Assembly: GCA_029964075.1 (NCBI GenBank)
Contig: CM057149.1
Span: 35,050,900-35,114,899 of the forward strand
DNA length: 64,000 nucleotides
DNA from: Patiria pectinifera
Lineage: Eukaryota > Echinodermata > Asteroidea > Valvatida > Asterinidae
Direction: 5' to 3'
The position numbers and the translations under genes were made by a program. The notes beneath the pieces are model-generated. The model made no database searches and was not told the origin of the DNA. It saw nothing but the letters and a program-made list of their open reading frames with translations. Positions 43,915 through 56,763 of this stretch are shown here, piece by piece. Each line of letters opens with the position of its first letter. Positions within the stretch are counted from its first letter, which is position 1.

Positions 43915-44938
43915 AATGCTGTAGAGTAGTTAGTTATTTTATTTTCTCAATCTTGCCAAAAATCATGTACATGTATTCCCATTGATTTGCCTTCGTTCTG
44001 AAATTGTTCCCAGGTAACATAGCGTACAGGTTGTATCATGTAGATTAAGCGTAAGACAACTCATAAATAGGCTAATGTGATTGGTTTGCTCCCGAATACA
44101 TCATGATGAACTTCACAGAAAAAAATATGAGTTGTGTTCTTTCTTACTATTATTTCATGTTAAATCTTAAACAGTATCTTCTCTAATGTACGAGTCAGTA
44201 ATCTGAAGAACATGCAAATTTAAACAGACGAGCTGCTTTGCGCATAACCACAAATGAACTTTATATACTTTTTATTGCCATTATTTATATATAATAATGA
44301 AAATTGTTTTGAAATCTATTGTGTTGTTGCAATGTTGTATATCATAAATTTGTAGTTACTTTGGGGGGGGGGGGGAATTAAGAAATCACCTCAAAGTTGG
44401 ATGAATCTGATTAAAACAGAATTGTGTGCTAGACAATGGATAACCTGTGCTGATTCACTACATGCCAAATTTTATTACTTGACTCTTTTGTTTTGTTTTT
44501 GTTTAAAAACATTCCCCGTGCTATTTTTGAGTTTCACCTTGAAAAATAGATTTGTGTTTTTCAATTGCTATTTTCCTAGCAGTATAAAAAATATTCACTT
44601 TTGAATGAGACATTTAATGAAAAAAATCCACCAACGTTTAGTTATTGAATTTTTTCTTCACAAAATTTTTGGCTGTCAGACAATAATTTGCGTCTCACAG
44701 GGCGGGTTTATTTGTGCGCAAAATGAAAGCACTTTTCAGAGGGTTGCAGACGCCCCAAATTGGAATAAAGTAGTTTCTTCGTTGAAACAAAAAATACAAG
44801 CTTAAAATTTGTTAGGACAAAAAAAAAATCTTTTTTTTTGAAGAGCATGGGGATTTGCAACTTTAAACAGAGCTTTTTTGAATTAGGGGGTTTGGTGTGA
44901 AGTAAGCGTTTTTACATGTATGTGGCCATGTGGTATGA

Positions 44939-45400
44939 CAGTGGCGTAGCACGGTCATTTTTATTGGGGGGGGGGTAAACATTTTTTGAAAGGGGCTGTT
45001 GCACATCTGTGGTGAAACAATTTTTTCTCGGGACACTTGGCCTCCGTAAAATCAAAGGGGGGGGGAGGGGGCTGGTACCATCTGTCGATGGGGCGCTGTT
45101 CAAAACCGACGATTATGCACACTAACGGACAATATATGGTGCTTTCCGGGCGATACATGCGTGAAATTCAAAAAAAGGCATCCAGAACGGCAGATGGCAC
45201 AAAAAAGGGCACCACATCTTTTTAAAAAGGGCACTTGCTCAGAAAAAAAAGGGCACTTTTTAAAAAAAGGCACAAATTATTGGGGGGGGGGGAGTTAAGC
45301 GCTGGTGAAAAAAGGGCATTTGCATGGAAAAGGGCAGTCTTTACAAAACATTGTAAATATCCCCCTACCACCCCCCCCCCCCTCGCTGGCTACGCCCATG
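44939..45400. mobile_element. Element with CAGTGGCGTAGC end, G-rich
   Basis: Left end cagtggcgtagcacgg and right end ctggctacgcccatg, related to the hAT-type MITE at 34538-34755. The interior has aaaagggcac repeats and G/C homopolymers. The right end is decayed, so the boundary is approximate. Confidence 0.5.
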
Positions 45401-47483
45401 TATGAATATATGAAGAGCTTATTTCCAAACTGTGATAAACTTCATTAGGTTTAAACCTTTAAATTACTGCCCTTTCCTAGTTTCAACAGCTATTATGTAG
45501 TAAAACACAATTTAAGAGTACAATGATGTGAAAAATGAAGAGTTTATTTCCAATAGGCGATATTGCAATTTTTTATTAAGTGCGAAAATGTGCTTGGTTA
45601 TGAACTTTAAAGAATAAAAGCCGAGTATAACAGCTGTTTCTAACTTCATTTTTCACTGTTTTCATAATTTATGCTAAACTATACATGAATAACGGTTTGA
45701 AATTGACTTCAGGCAGTCAGGATAGCTGGGGGCAGGATTCTAAAAGATAATTAAAAGGGTGTAAATCACGCTTTGGAAATAAACAACTGTAGTTGAGAAA
45801 CAGCTGTTCTAGTGTATGTTAAGTGTATGTTATAACTTTTTTTCAAATAAATATATCTTGGTTTTAGTAATAAACTCTCCATAATGTTCATATACTGTGA
45901 ATTTGAGAATTTTTGACGAACTAAATTGTAGTGTGGATAGGGTTAATTTATATGGAAGGACACGGACACATACAACTACATGACAAATTCTAAGTTTTTT
46001 TAATGAGTCATCTGTATTGGCAAGTATTTATTGTGTAGCCACCATACATGGATGCAAGTAGAATTTGAAGGGGGAAAAAGGCCGGAGTTCTGGCAATTGC
46101 ACGAAGACTTGATTATAGCTTAAAATTATCTCAAGTTTATTATTTTAAAAGGTATTATTGCACTTCAATAAATGACACCAGCTGAAGCCAGTGATAAATG
46201 AAAAAATGTTGCCTTTATAAAATGCCTGCAAGATCCCTCAGTGAATGGGAACTAAATGGAAATATCGGTCATTAATTTCACTTTCAATTTTTGGCTGATG
46301 ACCACAATTTTTCAGAAATTACCCCTTAACCTCCCCCCTTAAATAAACCTTTTACATGGCCATTAATAAGCTCAACCCTTTAATACATTCACAATAGGGG
46401 CAAATTGTGAGTGTCTCATGTTTTTTAAACATGTATGTCATGTTATTTAGGAATCAATGTTGTATACAAATTTTAAAAATAAATACGGTAAAATTATTTG
46501 TAATAAAAAAATACAATAACTATTTCCCCAGTATTTTGCACATGTGTGAGTGTTTCTACATAATATAATTAATGGGCGATTGGGAATTTTTGAGCCCCAA
46601 CATGAATGGGAGCAATAACGAATGTCACATGATGCAAGTTCCACCAATCAAGTGACAAGAATCTGTATGTCAGTTATATAATAAATTTTATATTGGGTTC
46701 TGCTCTGTGTCGTTGATGTACATGTACATTATAAACACTCTATACTCGGTGTTGTCCGAGGGCTTGCGAGAAGAAAATTCACAAGCTTATTCAGGTGGGA
46801 CTCAAATCCATGACCTCCTGCTTACTAGTGCAGACGTCTTACCACTCGACCACCGAGCTAGCCGGGGTTGGTTGGCCACAAAAATGCCACCACATTAGTT
46901 AACTGTAAATTACGCAGAATCTTGTTGAAAATTGGCAAGAATAGGGCTACAACTCAAAAACGCACGAAAATAAACTACATGAAGTCCATGATTTTACGGC
47001 AAGAGTAGGAATTAACAATCAACTTCCTATTTCAACTGAGAATATAATTTGGCTGAATGTAACTTGATTAACATGTTAAAACAAAAACAATTAACATGAT
47101 ATACATGACATGCACACTGACTGCTGCAGTATATCCACAATTTTTAATATCTTGAGTGGATGATCTGCAGAAACAATTCAGTTTTATCATTTGTATTATA
47201 AAATAAATAAAAATATAATACAAAAACCATTCAATGCAAACTCTATCATTCTTTATATATTAATAACATAAAATATTAATAATATTTAAATGAAAACAAA
47301 GAAACTTGACTACCCTGATTATAAATATAAATATTGCCATACAATATGCATTTATTGCAAAAAAGTAAGTCTGGAAAAAACTAACCTGGTAGGCAGATAT
47401 TCTATTTTCAGTTGGCAAGAAATTGTACCTTTTGATTTGCAATCAGTCACTATACGATCATCCACTCATTGCGATTAGTCAGC

Positions 47484-47674
47484 TCACTGACGGAATGATT
47501 CTTCAGTCTTCTTGAAGTTGGCATGCAAATGGCCGTCAGCTTGACCTCTGAACTCAGTTTGACCTTTTAACTCAGTTTCACCTGTGGCCTCTGGTGACGC
47601 CTCATCTTGCTTGACCTTTGACCTATCTGGAACTTCAGATTTGTGTGGAACTGCGTCTTCACATTCATTAAAAA
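47484..47674 (-). pseudogene. Out-of-frame remnant of the exon 8 tail of copy B
   Basis: Just past the stop of copy B (47677-47675), another frame continues the match to the copy A tail: EDAVPHKSE here against EDLVPHQSD in copy A. It runs, still hydrophilic and Glu/Lys-rich, to a TGA at 47486-47484. This implies a small indel near 47675-47685 removed about 60 residues from the protein. Confidence 0.7.
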
Positions 47675-50600
47675 CTATATACCCTCGGCAGGTTTGTCAG
47701 AAGTGCTTGAGGTCACACTTTGAACTTTGACCTCTGTGGCTGGTTCAGGGGTCACGTCGTCTGCAGCATGGGCAGTTGTAGAGTTGTTATTTCCTGTAGT
47801 CTCTGGAGGGGTTGTTTTCTCTGTGTTGTCGTTCGTCCCGCTGGTGAGTCTTAGTCCTCCTTCAGGCCTGTCAACAGGAGTGCCACAGCTCTCTGTCATG
47901 ATGTCCATCTTCAAATACCTGGGAAAAGAGGACAAATTGAGTCCTGGGGCGGTCTAATAACGCGGTCTAAGTCGGCTGGCTAAACCAGTCCGATTTTAGC
48001 CTGCTATTGCTCTTAGACGGTCTTGGTTAAGACACCAAACTTACCCCAATGCAATAAGCTGGTCTTACAAAGCCCGCTTAGAGTAATGATTCACAAACAA
48101 ACATTCCATAGTTACGAGCAAATACCGAAGAGACTGCACACATTTTTTTTGTAGGTCTGTGTGATTCAAGTCATGCGAAATCAAATTTGTCAATTCCAAG
48201 ATTTTATGTTGAGAGAATATTGCATTAAGTACAACTCAGTGTCATTACATTTTTTTCTAGAAGATTCCTGCTATCCTGGAGAATCCTCCCTCCAAGCAGT
48301 ATTCTCTCATGTTAGGAAAGAATAATTCAACACACCAATGAATTCCCAAAAGCCAGCCCTACCCAGGCTAACTATTTTAAGACTTGTCATTTGCAATGTC
48401 TCTTTTACAGAGACTGATGACCAGAGCTTTTTTTACTGTCTAATGCGCATAGACAGCTTTAAGACCGGTTATTGCAATCCGCCCCAGTTATAAAGCTTTT
48501 CACAGGCAATTCTCACAAGGCAGCCGAATTCACCCTTTTGTTGGGGAAACAGAAGAGTAAAACCGGAATCCTCAAGTTGACATGACAGGACATAGCATTC
48601 CAATTCTCTAATGAAACTCTGAGACTGCTTGACTTTGGCTTTGTGCATTTTTGACAGGAAACTGGTTGCATAGAGACTGTGAGCCTGAAACTGCTCACAC
48701 TGACTCGGCCTGTCATTCCCACAATTAGCCTAATCTCCTTCAGACATCACCCTCTTGATGATGTGTACCCTCAAGTGCTATGACTGGCCTCTCATGACTA
48801 GGCCACACAGCTGAAGAAGTGTCCGAAGATAAAAACCTGTCTACATTTCAGCGCGCCTCTTTGCAAAAAACTCTGAATCCATCCCTGATCCTGTGCCTGC
48901 ACACAGCTTTTCCTCCACATAAACCCACAGACCAAGTCACCAATACGTGAGATTGAGAAGTTCTTCTCCTTTACCTTGCAATGATATCATCCAGCCACTT
49001 CTTGTGTTTGAGGTCATCCTTCCAAGATGGAGGCAGATTGCAGTATCCCAGTTTGCAGCCGAGTAGAGCTCCTGCAACCGCCCCATTGGTGTCCGCATCC
49101 CCACCCTGTACATAAAACAACCCCAAGAATTCATGTCCATGTATTGGAATTGAATCGACGAGGCAAACAGCTACAAGCAAAAAATAATTAACAAATAAAA
49201 TAAAATCCTTGTGGTGCAAAAAAGTGTTTCATTTCTCTGCAATTCAACTTTCAAGGGCCATCAACCCCATGTAAAGTAAAATAGTCTGGGCTTTTCCCTT
49301 CTTGACATTTGGTTGGTTCTTCTCCTAAATATTCCCATGGGGTGTTGTGGTCTAATTATTACGGTGTTCAACTCGTGTGCCGTGGGGCATGGGTTCAAAT
49401 CCTGACCGTGGGAACATGGTGCTTGTGCTCTTGAGCAAGGCACTTTACCATTATTGCTTCGTCCTTCAGATGGGACGTAAAGTCATGTGATGCACGTAAA
49501 AGAACCCAGTAACACATCACTATTAGGGAAGAGGTTTGCCCGGGTGTTTCTGGCAGTGGCTGTCAGCGCCGCAGCACCTTGTAAACCATTATAAGGTGCT
49601 ACATAACAGGTCTCTTATTTCTCATACAAACTTTATTTACCTTTCTTTAATAATAGACATATTGTCTATGAGTACCTAATTGTTGGTAGATACGTGCGCT
49701 ATATAAGACTCCGGACTCCAGGAGTTTTAACAGGAGGCCAGAAACACCGGAGCAAACCCCTTCTCTTAGCGGTAAGTGTGACTGGGTTCTTTTACGTGCA
49801 TTGCGTTACACAACACACAAGACCTACGGCTATACGTAGTATCCAAAGCATGAAGCAATAATGGTTAAGTGCCTTGCTTAAGGACACAAGTGTCCACCCA
49901 GGCTCCAACCCACATTCTGCTACCTCTGAAACACCAGAGCATGAGTCTGGTGTTCTTAACCACTTGGCCATGGCACTCCATGAACCTGCAAATGATCCTG
50001 CAAATCTCTTCAAAACCACCTCGTAGATTTCAAGGGATCTGACGGATTCGATTAATTTATAAAAAGAAATTGCCTAATGAGTGTTATGACACAAAAAATC
50101 ATCCAACACCACAACACTGTGGGTCAATTTGACATGCCTACATTAATATGTACGACATACTTTCTGTCCAAGATAACATCCTGTGGATGTTTGCTTTTAC
50201 CTCCAGCGTTATTGCCTCAATGGCATCTCTGAAGTTGTCCTGTCTGAGGGCCCAGAACCCAGCACCAAGGCACTTGAAAGTGTAGCCAATCTTTTCTCGG
50301 TCATCAAGCTCCAGCTCAGATAACGAGGCGTTCATGTGAAACCGCAGCTCTTCAACCTGAAGAGATTGAAGAATAAGACAGAGTATTCTAAATTATGGAA
50401 TAGCTTTTTTGGTTACATTAAAACAAATTAATAATTCATGACCTTTCAATACCAACAGGCTATGTACAAAGTCTCAAATTTCACTTGTAAAGGTTTACGT
50501 ACAGATGACTCCCGACACGTGATCAGTATCACGAGGCCCCCTTCAATGGAGAAACCATTGTGCACGCTGCCCCGTGATGGATTATCTGAACAATAGCTAG

Positions 50601-53600
50601 CACAATGCTTTCGCCATTGAAGGGGGCCTTCGTGACGGAATTGATAGCATTCCTGGATTAGTTTATACTTGGAAAGAATGTGCCATCAGCTTCAAAATGA
50701 TACCAAATTCACTATTAATGCATTCCAACTTGTGTGCGCCAACTTAGGTTTTAAAAGTTAATCAATTATTCGTTGTGGGGAGTGTGGCCTAGCGGTTAGG
50801 GTTCGTGACTCATGATCAGAGGGTCAGTGGTTCGAATCCAGCAGCTGGTCATATGTTGCGTCCTTGGGCAAGCCACTTGACCCTCTCTTGCCTCTCTCCA
50901 CCCAGGAGTACGGGTACCGGCATAAGTCGGGAAGTAAAGTGCAATGGACTAGCATCCCATCTAGGGAGAGTAGAAATATTCTCAGTCGTTTCATGCTACT
51001 GAAACCGGAGATAAATGCTGGCCTGATGGGCCACATTGGCTTGTGACAGACTTTCCTTTTTTCTACTCCTAAACCATTCATTAAACTTCCAAATAAAGAT
51101 GGTTCAGGCTGACACTCGGAAATTTACGATTTTGGCACCATCAATCATTAATTACCAGAACTAACAGAGAAAACAACGTCTCATTTCTGACCGAATTCTT
51201 GTTGATTTTTCTGACTGATTGTTTGAGGTTTTCATACTGTAGTGCAAAAGTGGACAACTGTATCTTTACATCCAGTTAGTGGTGGACAATCATAATTTAT
51301 CACCACATTGTTATGTGCAGTTTATTACTGGTTGCCACCAAGGAAAATCACACATCCTCCTTCGTACTCCAAACTGTCTTGTAAATCATCCAAGAATTTC
51401 TGAAGAAATTATCATCATGTGTAATCTACCAAACCCCATCCTGATAATTACCTGATCTTTGTCCAAATGTTCCTCTTCGTCTCTCAACAGAAACTCCTTA
51501 GCATAATCGAAAGACGCGTTGGTGAGGCTTGTAATGTCGTAGTGGCCGTCCGGCATCTTATGTAATCCTCGCAACATCATGGAAATGGCTGTTGTCACGG
51601 CAACACAGGAAGCAATGCATCTTTGGAACACAGCCACAGAAGAAAACACCCGAAAATGGAATGTCAAATACAGTCTTTACGTGTCATTCGACATGCCAAG
51701 CCATTGGTGAAAATGGTGACAACCTATGTGCCATGAGATGAAATGCTTCGAAGAGTATTGTCATTCTCATCAGAAATGTACCTTGGGTCAGCGTGGGTGA
51801 CTTTACAGAAGACCTTGGCGTTGCTGATGACTTGGTTGATGTCGAGGTATCTGTGGACGCCTACGATGGAGGTTCTCATGACTCCGTCGTTGGGCGCTAG
51901 GAGTCGGTTACTCGCCTCCCAAACCTTGGAGGCTGCCTGTGATGAGTGAGACAGACGTACAGATGTTACAGCATGGGTACACATACGGCAGATACGCTTA
52001 CAAGGCAAAGTACAAATACTGCACCGTTCTAAATTTGGATATAAGCCATGCACTCTACGTGCATTCCCTCCATGTACCAAACCACAGACTGCCTACACGT
52101 ACGACCAGAAACACATATTATCATTTCTTCCACCATGCTTGCTCCGGTCCATTTTGTCAATTCTAAACACAATTTTATCAGATATTAATAATAATAATCG
52201 GCATTTAAGAATGCTCTTATAAATAAACTAAATCACAGCGCTTAAAGTATTATTATTACCCCTCGATCATTGGGCCAATTAAACTTTCCAAATACCATCT
52301 CAGCTCCCTGGGGAGTATACAGCTCAATGCTGCCTGTTAGGCACAAGGAAGCTTATTCAATCACAATAAGCATCACTGCCCTCATAGGTACCCATTTACT
52401 CCTGGATGGAGAGAAGCAATGAGAGACAAAGTGCCTTGCTCAAGGGCACATGCACCATGGACCCCGGCTGGACTCGAACCCACAACCCGCAGCTTTACCC
52501 ACAGGCCTCCAATCCAGTGCCGTAAACCAAGAGGCCACAGCACTCTGATACTCACAAATACCTAAAACAGTTTACCTATTCCTATTGTTCGAGAGCCGTC
52601 ACGTGGCCTGTCTTAAACGCATGATAAAGACATGGCTGGCTGGTCTTAAACACTTTTCCAGTGTCACATGAAATTTGGACTCCTAAAAATTCCAGTGCCT
52701 CTTACCGTTTTATTGGTTGAACGTTCACAATCCTCACGTTGGCATGCGCAATACTACCAGTGAGTCAGAATTTTATAGTCCTAAATTCACAACGCAACGC
52801 CCCAGGTGCATTCTGCGCGACATCGAGCACCCAGACTCCAAGCGGTCTTAAACAGAGTGATACCTCCAAAGCACACATTTGTTCCCTTAATAACAGACTC
52901 TCCACATACCCGATGTGGGTCTGTTTTGTAGTCTTGATCGCAGAGGACCCTGTGTGTAGTTCGGCCCAGCCCTGACCCACTCGAATCACCCAGTTCCGGG
53001 AAGCCGTACATTGCCCAGTCCAGCAGCTTTGCCGCAAAATCCACAGCATCTGCCTGTAAGGAAAGATGGCGGTATAAATGTCCAAGTATATTTTCCTGTA
53101 AATAGTGATGGTTGTTACTTTGTTAATTTGCCAGACTTACAAATACTTTGTTTTTGTGTGGTATTTGTAGCATGAGAATAGTGAAAGCGGGGTGATTCTG
53201 CAAGATATCATTTGTAAATATTAATGTTTGTCGTATGTTTCAACAATGCACTTTTTCCTTATGAGTTTTACTTCTTAACATTATTTAATAATTTGTAATG
53301 TATGCAGGGCCCCAATGGAGACCACTTTTTAAAAACCGTTTGGGCATACCTACGTAAAGAAATGGAATACGTTCAGTTAAGAAAGATGACCGTGGAGTTT
53401 TTAAAAAAAAGCATCTTCGAGACAAAACAATTAGTGGCACACTGTACCTTTCCCTCATTGTCCATCAGTGATTGGAGGATCAAGATCATCTGATCACTGT
53501 CGTCCGTCCAATCAGCTTCCGGGAAGCCCATCTGATGTAGGAAGTGAGCGGCAGTGATTTCTTTCATTGGATACTCAAGGTGCTTTCCACCATAATACTG

Positions 53601-54644
53601 TCGAGACGACCAAAAAGAAAATATCAGTTGAAATTGTCACCGGGAAGAAATTATAAACAATTCTGTGCATACTTTGTTTCTAACTCTCTCAACATTCAAT
53701 GTGGCATTTGAATTATGAAACCACAAACTTTTGACACCATTTGGTAATCTGGTTTTATACTTAAAACTCAGACAGCTTCAAAAAATATTCAAGAAAACAC
53801 CAGTGGCATAGGGGGGGTTAGTTTAGGGGAATAAGAGTGCCCTTTTTTCACAAGCGCCCTGTACCGGTATTTAAACGTTGCAAAAAATGTTGTTATTGCT
53901 CACGATCGCTCAATGAACAGGTCCCAACTTCTTAGGGGTGCACACCTGTAAATAGGTCTAAACCCATCCGCCGAGCTCATGAATAAAAGTTATACCCTCA
54001 AAATAGTTTATATTAGAGAGTTCGGAGAGCCATAACATTGAGGAATTGAAGAGATATGGTAATGAACCTCTGGCCCAGACTTGAAGCTCCCAATTCTGAG
54101 CATTTTGGATGCAATTGGGCTCGAAAGTGGCACTATTTTGCCGTGTTGTGGAGGGATCCTTTTCAGCACAGCCGAGGTAAGTGCCCCTTTTTTACGTCTG
54201 CACCACTGAACACCAATTGAAATTTGAATGGAATCCTAATACTTCGATGCTGAAACATATAGGGCACCTCATTATTAACTATAATGGGGACTTTGCAGCA
54301 CTGTTCACAGACGACCTGTGGAAAGCTGATTTGATTTTGTGTTACAAGCTTTTTTTCTGCGTTCAAGTTTTCAGTCTGTGTGTGTCCCTCTGTTGAATTT
54401 GAAGTTACCTTGGATACCCATCCTTCCAATGAATAATTATCATTCCTAATAAGGGAATCTTTTAAATAAAAAATCTTACCTTCTGGGCCTGGTCTTTGCT
54501 GAGAAACTCCGTCATCAGTCCGATGGCGTCACCAATGCAGTTGCCGTAGATTGTGCCCAAAATCTGTTCCTGCAAGCTTTCGTTGAGGGTGTTTTTTTTT
54601 TGTAACCCGGATCCCCCACCAAGGTTTGACAACGCCTTGGCCAT
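47675..54644 (-). CDS. ADP-ribosylglycohydrolase family protein, copy B (8 exons, shortened tail)
   Basis: Coding exons, high to low: 54644-54480, 53597-53448, 53053-52910, 51936-51782, 51620-51452, 50356-50201, 49105-48975, 47918-47675; about 437 residues. Exons 2-7 match copy A in length exactly (150, 144, 155, 169, 156, 131 nt), with the same phases and GT-AG sites. All family motifs are kept: GTIYGNCIGDAIGLMTEF, ADWTDDSDQ, KVTHADPRCIASC and GGDADTNGAVAGALLG. By eye, identity to copy A is about 62% in exon 3, 81-87% in exons 2, 4, 5 and 6, 98% in exon 7 and 92% in the shared part of exon 8. The N-terminus differs (MAKALSNLGG). The tail ends early by frameshift; the catalytic domain is untouched, so it may be active. 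SINEs sit in introns 3, 5 and 6 and just upstream of the start. Confidence 0.9.
47944..48487. mobile_element. TIR insertion in intron 7 of copy B
   Basis: 544 bp with inverted ends ctggggcggtctaataacgc and ggttattgcaatccgcccca. The flanking intron sequence aligns continuously with intron 7 of copy A, which lacks the insertion. The target duplication is unclear (at most 2-3 bp), so I leave the superfamily open. Confidence 0.8.
49335..49620 (+). repeat. tRNA-derived SINE in intron 6 of copy B
   Basis: Pol III-type head with gttgtggtctaattattacg and B box gggttcaaatcctg, then the tail gagcaaggcactttaccatt shared (inverted) with 49700-49982 and 54760-54910. Confidence 0.75.
49700..49982 (-). repeat. 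tRNA-derived SINE, reverse orientation, intron 6 of copy B
   Basis: On the minus strand: gccatggccaagtggttaag head, B box region gggttggagcc, then gcaaggcacttaaccattat. It lies tail to tail with the SINE at 49335-49620. Confidence 0.7.
50770..51055 (+). repeat. tRNA-derived SINE in intron 5 of copy B
   Basis: The head has an intact A box (tggcctagcggttagg) and a perfect B box (ggttcgaatcc, about 50830), followed by ccttgggcaagccacttgac and a body ending near 51055. It looks the best preserved of the SINEs here. Confidence 0.85.
52240..52555 (-). repeat. tRNA-derived SINE, reverse orientation, intron 3 of copy B
   Basis: The minus strand carries B box gggttcgagtcc and a 5' head (gtggcctcttggtttacgg), followed by tgcccttgagcaaggcactt. 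The 3' body includes cataggtacccatttactcc on the plus strand. Confidence 0.75.
52585..52890. repeat. Dispersed repeat in intron 3 of copy B, relative of 38110-38745
   Basis: Inverse of the copy A intron 5 element: ggtcttaaacagagtgatac, gtcttaaacgcatgataaag, aggtgcattctgcgcgacat. It has only one copy of the end that forms the palindrome in copy A. Confidence 0.7.
53935..54170 (-). repeat. Dispersed repeat in intron 1 of copy B
   Basis: Reverse-orientation relative of 16400-16625 (gagctcatgaataaaagttataccctc; attttggatgcaattgggctcg; gttgtggagggatc). Confidence 0.75.
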
Positions 54645-54759
54645 TTTGCTCAAATGTACGACCTGTGTGAAAAAAGAGAGCTGAGTTACAGCCTTTCATT
54701 GCATACCAGATGCTATGCAATAAGAGTTACCAAGAAACACTATTTTAGGAATTTGATAA

Positions 54760-54910
54760 ATGATAGGACGAAGGACGAAGCAATAATGGTTAAGTGCCTT
54801 GCTCAAGAACACAAGTGTCAACATGGTGGGCTCGAACCCACGCCACTGTTGCCTCTGAAACACCAGAACAGGAGTCCGGTGCTCTTAACCGCTAGGCCAT
54901 GACACGCCGG
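54760..54910 (-). repeat. tRNA-derived SINE fragment upstream of copy B
   Basis: The minus strand starts gtgtcatggcctagcggtta, with B box gggttcgagccc, and ends gcaaggcacttaaccattat. It begins about 115 bp before the copy B start codon, so the promoter or 5' leader of copy B is at or next to SINE DNA. Confidence 0.8.
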
Positions 54911-56763
54911 GTGTGTACAAATGATGGCACACTCTGCCTCCTTACCCTGACCAGTAGGCAGGTCACAAGCTCACCAGTTTAAGTTGCCACTGAGCAATAA
55001 ATCATAATTGAGCTAAGTTCTGAGATTAAAAACACAACTATAAATCTTCATATTAATCTCAACCCTGACCTGATCTGAACCGTGCATGTACCCTTTCTTT
55101 GAATGTATTTCACTCTTGTTATATTTTCACTTAAATACCAGCCAACTTCAGTTGTGTAGCTGACTCTGTTCTGATCGCTATTCACGATTGCTCCTTGTAG
55201 TACAGGGTGGATAAAAAAAAAACGAAACCGAGATATTATTGCTAATTGGAACAGAAGTAGGGCACATGTGAATCAAAGGGAGATATCCTCTGTTAGGGTT
55301 GAATCTCCTCTTTAAAATGACACCCTGATCATGTCCTTACATTCACGGTTGACTGAGCAGTGACCAATTTTATGAAAGGGTCTATTTACAGGCTTGCGCC
55401 ACTTTTCATGGTGAAATCTCTTTTCCCCCCACTTGCCTTGATTGGCAACCATAGCCTTTCACTCTGTGACAAATGACAATTAGCACAAAAAACACAATTG
55501 GTTTAACAATTTTGAAGTTGAACAATTTTGCTCTGAAATAAGTCAAGGCACTAGAGGCGAAATATCAAAGTGCGCCACTAGTACATCAATTGTATTGTTA
55601 ATGTACCCTAACGTGGCACAGCCCCCAACATGGCGCACCTTGATTTTTCGCCTGTAGCGCCTAGCTAGAGCAAAAATTTTAACTGAAATTTCACATAAAG
55701 TGACATTTCATCAAGTTCTAAACACTCGAAAATGCCCCGAAAATAAGAGAATAATTTTCTGACAAACATCTGGCTGGGTATGCAAGTAGAAATAATAATG
55801 ATTTATCAGAATTTATCAAGTTAACAGAAATTCTTAAATGTTAATTTGGAATTTTTTGAGATTTATTTAAGTGCGCCACGTTAGGGAACATTCCATGAAT
55901 TCGTGCCCAATTTCCGGACGCCACCGTTTGTGAATTTCGGATTAAATTTTATGAAACTGAAATTGTTCACAGAGGTTAAATAGCACACATTAATAAGGTA
56001 AAAGTACTAGTATTTTACTGCATGAATTTGAGGTTTGTCAACAAAGAGGTTTGGCAACACTACACGAGGAAAGTTGGGTAAGCTTCGAAGTGCGCCACGT
56101 TAGGGAACACGACTATATACCTGTACAGTTTCCATGGTTTCCATCAAGTAGTTTTTAGCATTCAACCTCTGTCTCGGGGAAAGAATGTTGCAGCCTGACA
56201 CCACTTTATATGGAGAGTCAAGACCCGTGAACATGGCGCAGTTTATACAAGCCACGTTCACGGGTTTAGCCTAGGCCTATATAGGCCTAGTAATTCCTGA
56301 CAAAATTAAGAAATTGGAAATGTTTCTCAGTCTCAGATACATGTCAATATCATCATTTATGTAATGACTGACCTTCACTGAGATGATATATGCAGAAAAA
56401 AAAAGCAGCGTCAGGTTGTGCCAGGAAAGATTCCCATATCTGGCCATCACTCGTCACCCTCTGCACAAACCCTATAGGACTGGTCTGAAAATTACTCCCC
56501 AAGTCAGTGTTTTTCAGTAAAACTTCAAAATTTGTCCCTGCTAATTTTGAATTTTTTTAGGACATAATTACCACTTTGGGAAACATTACTGATGGCCAGA
56601 TATGAGAATCTTTCCGGTTGCGACATTTTTTGCTGGAAGGAATTCTTCCCGCATTTTTACAAACCTCATTTTTACTAACCTCAGCTTCAGTCATGCCACT
56701 CTTGTCACAAGTAACAGTGTACCGTGGAGTGTACTGTGTAGGCCAATGCCACAGCCACGCCGG
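54911..56763. other. Intergenic; dispersed repeats
   Basis: The motif gtgcgccacgttagggaa occurs near 55872 and 56091, with an inverse variant near 55608 and a relative at 58074. 56185-56421 is the reverse relative of the MITE at 30033-30300. No gene recognised. Confidence 0.5.

Larger units (their letters stand above)
42711..47483. other. Intergenic between the two ADP-ribosylglycohydrolase genes
   Basis: Holds the elements at 43606-43914 and 44939-45400. A diverged direct repeat of about 85 bp lies at 42739-42830 and 43451-43535 (both with ttggaaggccgaggttttctgacaatt-like sequence). AT-rich sequence with AATAAA-like motifs lies at 45400-47480, and a tRNA-like B box near 46795-46865 is a cousin of one at 59814-59880. 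No gene recognised. Confidence 0.5.

Noticed and set aside
47290-47478. Short ORFs in the AT-rich region between the two genes
   Set aside because: Low complexity, no splice-site support and no family resemblance.
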